DNA from: Microbacterium pumilum
Lineage (GTDB): Bacteria > Actinomycetota > Actinomycetes > Actinomycetales > Microbacteriaceae
Direction of reading: 5' to 3'
Length of the DNA: 64,000 nt
Assembly (NCBI RefSeq): GCF_039530225.1
Contig: NZ_BAAAOH010000001.1
Span: forward strand, 3,162,001 to 3,226,000
The number at the start of each line of letters is the position of its first letter. Position 1 is the stretch's first letter. Of this stretch, positions 62,454 to 64,000 are shown piece after piece. Position numbers and translations under genes: made by a program. The notes below the pieces were generated by a model. It was not told the origin of the DNA. It did not search any database and was given only the letters and a program-made list of their open reading frames with translations.

Positions 62454-63257
62454 ATGTACTTCGACCCGAAGTTTGCGATCGTGACCGGCTCGGACTCGGG
62501 AATCGGCAGGGCGACCGCGGTCGCACTCGCGCAGGCGGGCATGGCGGTGGGAATCACCTGGCACACCGACCAGCACGGCGCCGAGGTGACGTCCGAGATG
62601 ATCCGCTCGCATGGTGGCCGTGCCCTGATCGCTCAACTGGATGTCGCCGATCCCTTGCAGGCGGCATCTGTGGTCGACACGCTCATCGGCGACCTCGGCG
62701 GGTGCGACGTCTTCGTCAACAACTCCGGCACCGCAGATCCCGCGCCGTTCCTCGACCTGACCCTCGAGCAATGGCGCCACACTGTCGCGGTCGATCTCGG
62801 GGGCGCGTTCGTCTGCCTGCAGACTGCGGCGCGGCACATGGTCGATGTCGGCCACGGAGGTCGTCTGATCGCGGTGACCAGCGTGCACGAGCACCAGCCG
62901 CGCGTGGGCTCGGCCGCATACGACGCCGCGAAGCACGGGCTCGGCGGGCTGATGAAGACCATCGCACTCGAGCTCGGCGAGCACGGAATCACGGCGAACT
63001 CGGTCGCTCCCGGCGAAGTCGCCACACCGATGACCGAGCAAGAGGATGTCGACCCGCATTCGGTCGCACGGCCAGGCGTGCCGCTCGGCCGACCCGGAGC
63101 CCCCGAAGAGATCGCCTCGGTGATCGCCTTCCTCGCATCTCCGGCCGCGTCCTACGTCACGGGTGCGTCGTGGGTCGTCGACGGCGGCATGCTGCAGATG
63201 GGCCCGCAGGGCGGCTCTCACATCACGAGCGACGACTGGCGGCGCGCCGCGGACTGA
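62454..63257 (+). CDS. Short-chain dehydrogenase/reductase
   Basis: A 267-residue SDR: cofactor motif VTGSDSGIGRATAVAL (residues about 11-26), VNNSGTAD, the catalytic serine-tyrosine-lysine in TSVHEH...SAAYDAAKHGLGG, and VTGASWVVDGGMLQMGPQGG at the C-terminus. It oxidises or reduces an alcohol or carbonyl with NAD(P); substrate unknown. ATG 62454 is preferred over GTG 62445. Divergent from the glycosyltransferase gene. Confidence 0.9.
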   Translation: MYFDPKFAIVTGSDSGIGRATAVALAQAGMAVGITWHTDQHGAEVTSEMIRSHGGRALIAQLDVADPLQAASVVDTLIGDLGGCDVFVNNSGTADPAPFLDLTLEQWRHTVAVDLGGAFVCLQTAARHMVDVGHGGRLIAVTSVHEHQPRVGSAAYDAAKHGLGGLMKTIALELGEHGITANSVAPGEVATPMTEQEDVDPHSVARPGVPLGRPGAPEEIASVIAFLASPAASYVTGASWVVDGGMLQMGPQGGSHITSDDWRRAAD

Positions 63258-63278
63258 GCGCCTCGACCGGACCCCGCT

Positions 63279-63425
63279 CTACCCGGACGGGTTGTCGACC
63301 GGGCGACCGTTCTCATCCGTCGTATCCGGCGCGTCGGGCGCCCCGCCCGACGCCGTGCCGGCATCGGGGTTCTCGTCCGGAACGCCCTGGGTGTTCTGCT
63401 TGTCGCTCGCGTCGACCATGATCAT
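63279..63425 (-). CDS. Possible small acidic disordered protein
   Basis: A 48-residue frame (46 from ATG 63419) reading MVDASDKQNTQGVPDENPDA and ending ENGRPVDNPSG. It is highly acidic and low complexity, with GGGA about 8 bp before ATG 63419. Its base composition and lack of hydrophobic residues resemble small stress-type proteins. Convergent with the SDR at 62454. Kept at low confidence because short frames are common in high-GC DNA. Confidence 0.45.
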   Translation of the reverse strand: MIMVDASDKQNTQGVPDENPDAGTASGGAPDAPDTTDENGRPVDNPSG

Positions 63426-63636
63426 CGTCCCATTCCCGGCCGGCGGCCGTTGCGGCGACGCTACGCGTGTGGAGCGCGGATGCCGACGGGCTTGACAGGC
63501 TCGACGCGCCGCCCGTCGCCGGGCCGGGCAGCCAGGGATCGGCGATCCCTGGGTAAGCGCGCCCTGAATGCGCCGGGGCGAGTTGCGGATCATTGAGGGG
63601 AACCCGCGACCTAGAGACCTCCAGGAGCTGCCCATC

Positions 63637-64000
63637 ATGCCTAAGTCCCTCGACATCACCGTCCCCGACCTGACCGGAAACCTTGCCATCGTGACCGGTG
63701 CGAGTGACGGAGTCGGCTTCGAGATCGCCGCGCGCCTCGTCCGATCGGGCGCCGACATCCTCATGCCCGTCCGCAATCCCGCGAAAGGCGGGGCCGCGGC
63801 AGCGCGCATCCGCGAGCGAACGCCAGGTGCCGACATCCGCGTTCGCGCGCTGGATCTGTCGTCGCTCGAATCCGTCGCGCCATTCGCGGAGCAGCTGCTC
63901 ACGGAGGGGCGCCCCATCGACATCCTGATCAACAACGCCGGCGTCATGAGTCCCCCGACGCGACAGCTGACCGCGGACGGCTTTGAGCTGCAGTTCGCAA
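63637..64000 (+). CDS. Short-chain dehydrogenase, cut by window edge
   Basis: The first 121 residues of an [18 protein letters not shown] leader, cofactor motif [17 protein letters not shown] and the NNAG motif in [25 protein letters not shown] at the edge. The pattern resembles the retinol-dehydrogenase-like group acting on its own. AGGAG lies upstream of ATG 63637. The catalytic Tyr-Lys part is outside the window. Confidence 0.88.
   Translation, partial: MPKSLDITVPDLTGNLAIVTGASDGVGFEIAARLVRSGADILMPVRNPAKGGAAAARIRERTPGADIRVRALDLSSLESVAPFAEQLLTEGRPIDILINNAGVMSPPTRQLTADGFELQFA

Overview
The window is high-GC DNA with the gene content of a Gram-positive actinobacterium. Family Microbacteriaceae, probably Microbacterium or a close relative, is the best fit. 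Support comes from class F sortase and DUF4397 genes, a Glu-tRNA synthetase gene beside tRNA-Gln, BTAD/nSTAND proteins, actinobacterial envelope proteins (DUF3618, DUF1469) and a short intergenic repeat I associate with this family. The assignment is by inspection only. No transposase, integrase, CRISPR array, rRNA or replication origin was seen.

Layout. Positions 1-1760: an ECF42-type sigma factor operon (DUF998 membrane protein, DGPF/YCII protein, sigma factor cut by the window edge) with a matching promoter upstream. 1847-2668: tRNA-Glu and a metallo-beta-lactamase-fold hydrolase. 2724-6843: fructose PTS operon fruR-fruK-fruA-ptsH with a repeat-rich candidate operator. 7865-9446 and 15097-16421: two tandem pairs of an unrecognised membrane-protein family. 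9557-11220: tRNA-Gln and gltX. 11258-15037: LysR regulator divergent from an aminotransferase-like enzyme, RidA and a D-serine-dehydratase-like enzyme, probably a D-amino-acid catabolic unit. 16545-24783: transporters together with ilvE, leuB and serA. 36852-44268: ilvC-ilvN-ilvB-ilvD followed by otsB-otsA (trehalose). 44819-47472: methionine ABC importer metQNI. 47619-51177: thiolase, CoA-transferase and IclR regulator. 51217-54017: hydrolase, a relic of a short-chain dehydrogenase, MarR and an exporter. 54034-57683: membrane protein, sortase, DUF4397 protein, tRNA-Lys, hisN and a lipoprotein. 57703-64000: aldo/keto reductase, an envelope stress-type operon, a SRPBCC protein, a glycosyltransferase and two short-chain dehydrogenases, the last cut by the window edge.

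The most unusual part is 24986-36733, which lies between ilvC and serA, genes of related amino-acid pathways. It holds two giant paralogous proteins (about 1395 and 1399 residues) with the order winged helix-BTAD-nSTAND ATPase-one membrane helix-beta-propeller. Each looks like a transcription factor tethered to the membrane with an outside sensor. Each is divergent from a small exported protein (a lipoprotein; a 54-residue secreted peptide). Each divergent region carries three direct repeats spaced exactly 22 and 11 bp, upstream of a near-identical promoter (TTGAC, 17 bp, CACACT). The repeat sequence differs between the two loci, and so do residues in the putative recognition helices. This suggests two autoregulated, mutually insulated membrane one-component systems.

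Functionally the core genes cover branched-chain amino acid and serine synthesis, fructose uptake, trehalose synthesis and methionine import. The accessory genes are mostly regulators paired with transporters or exported proteins, several with visible palindromic operators.
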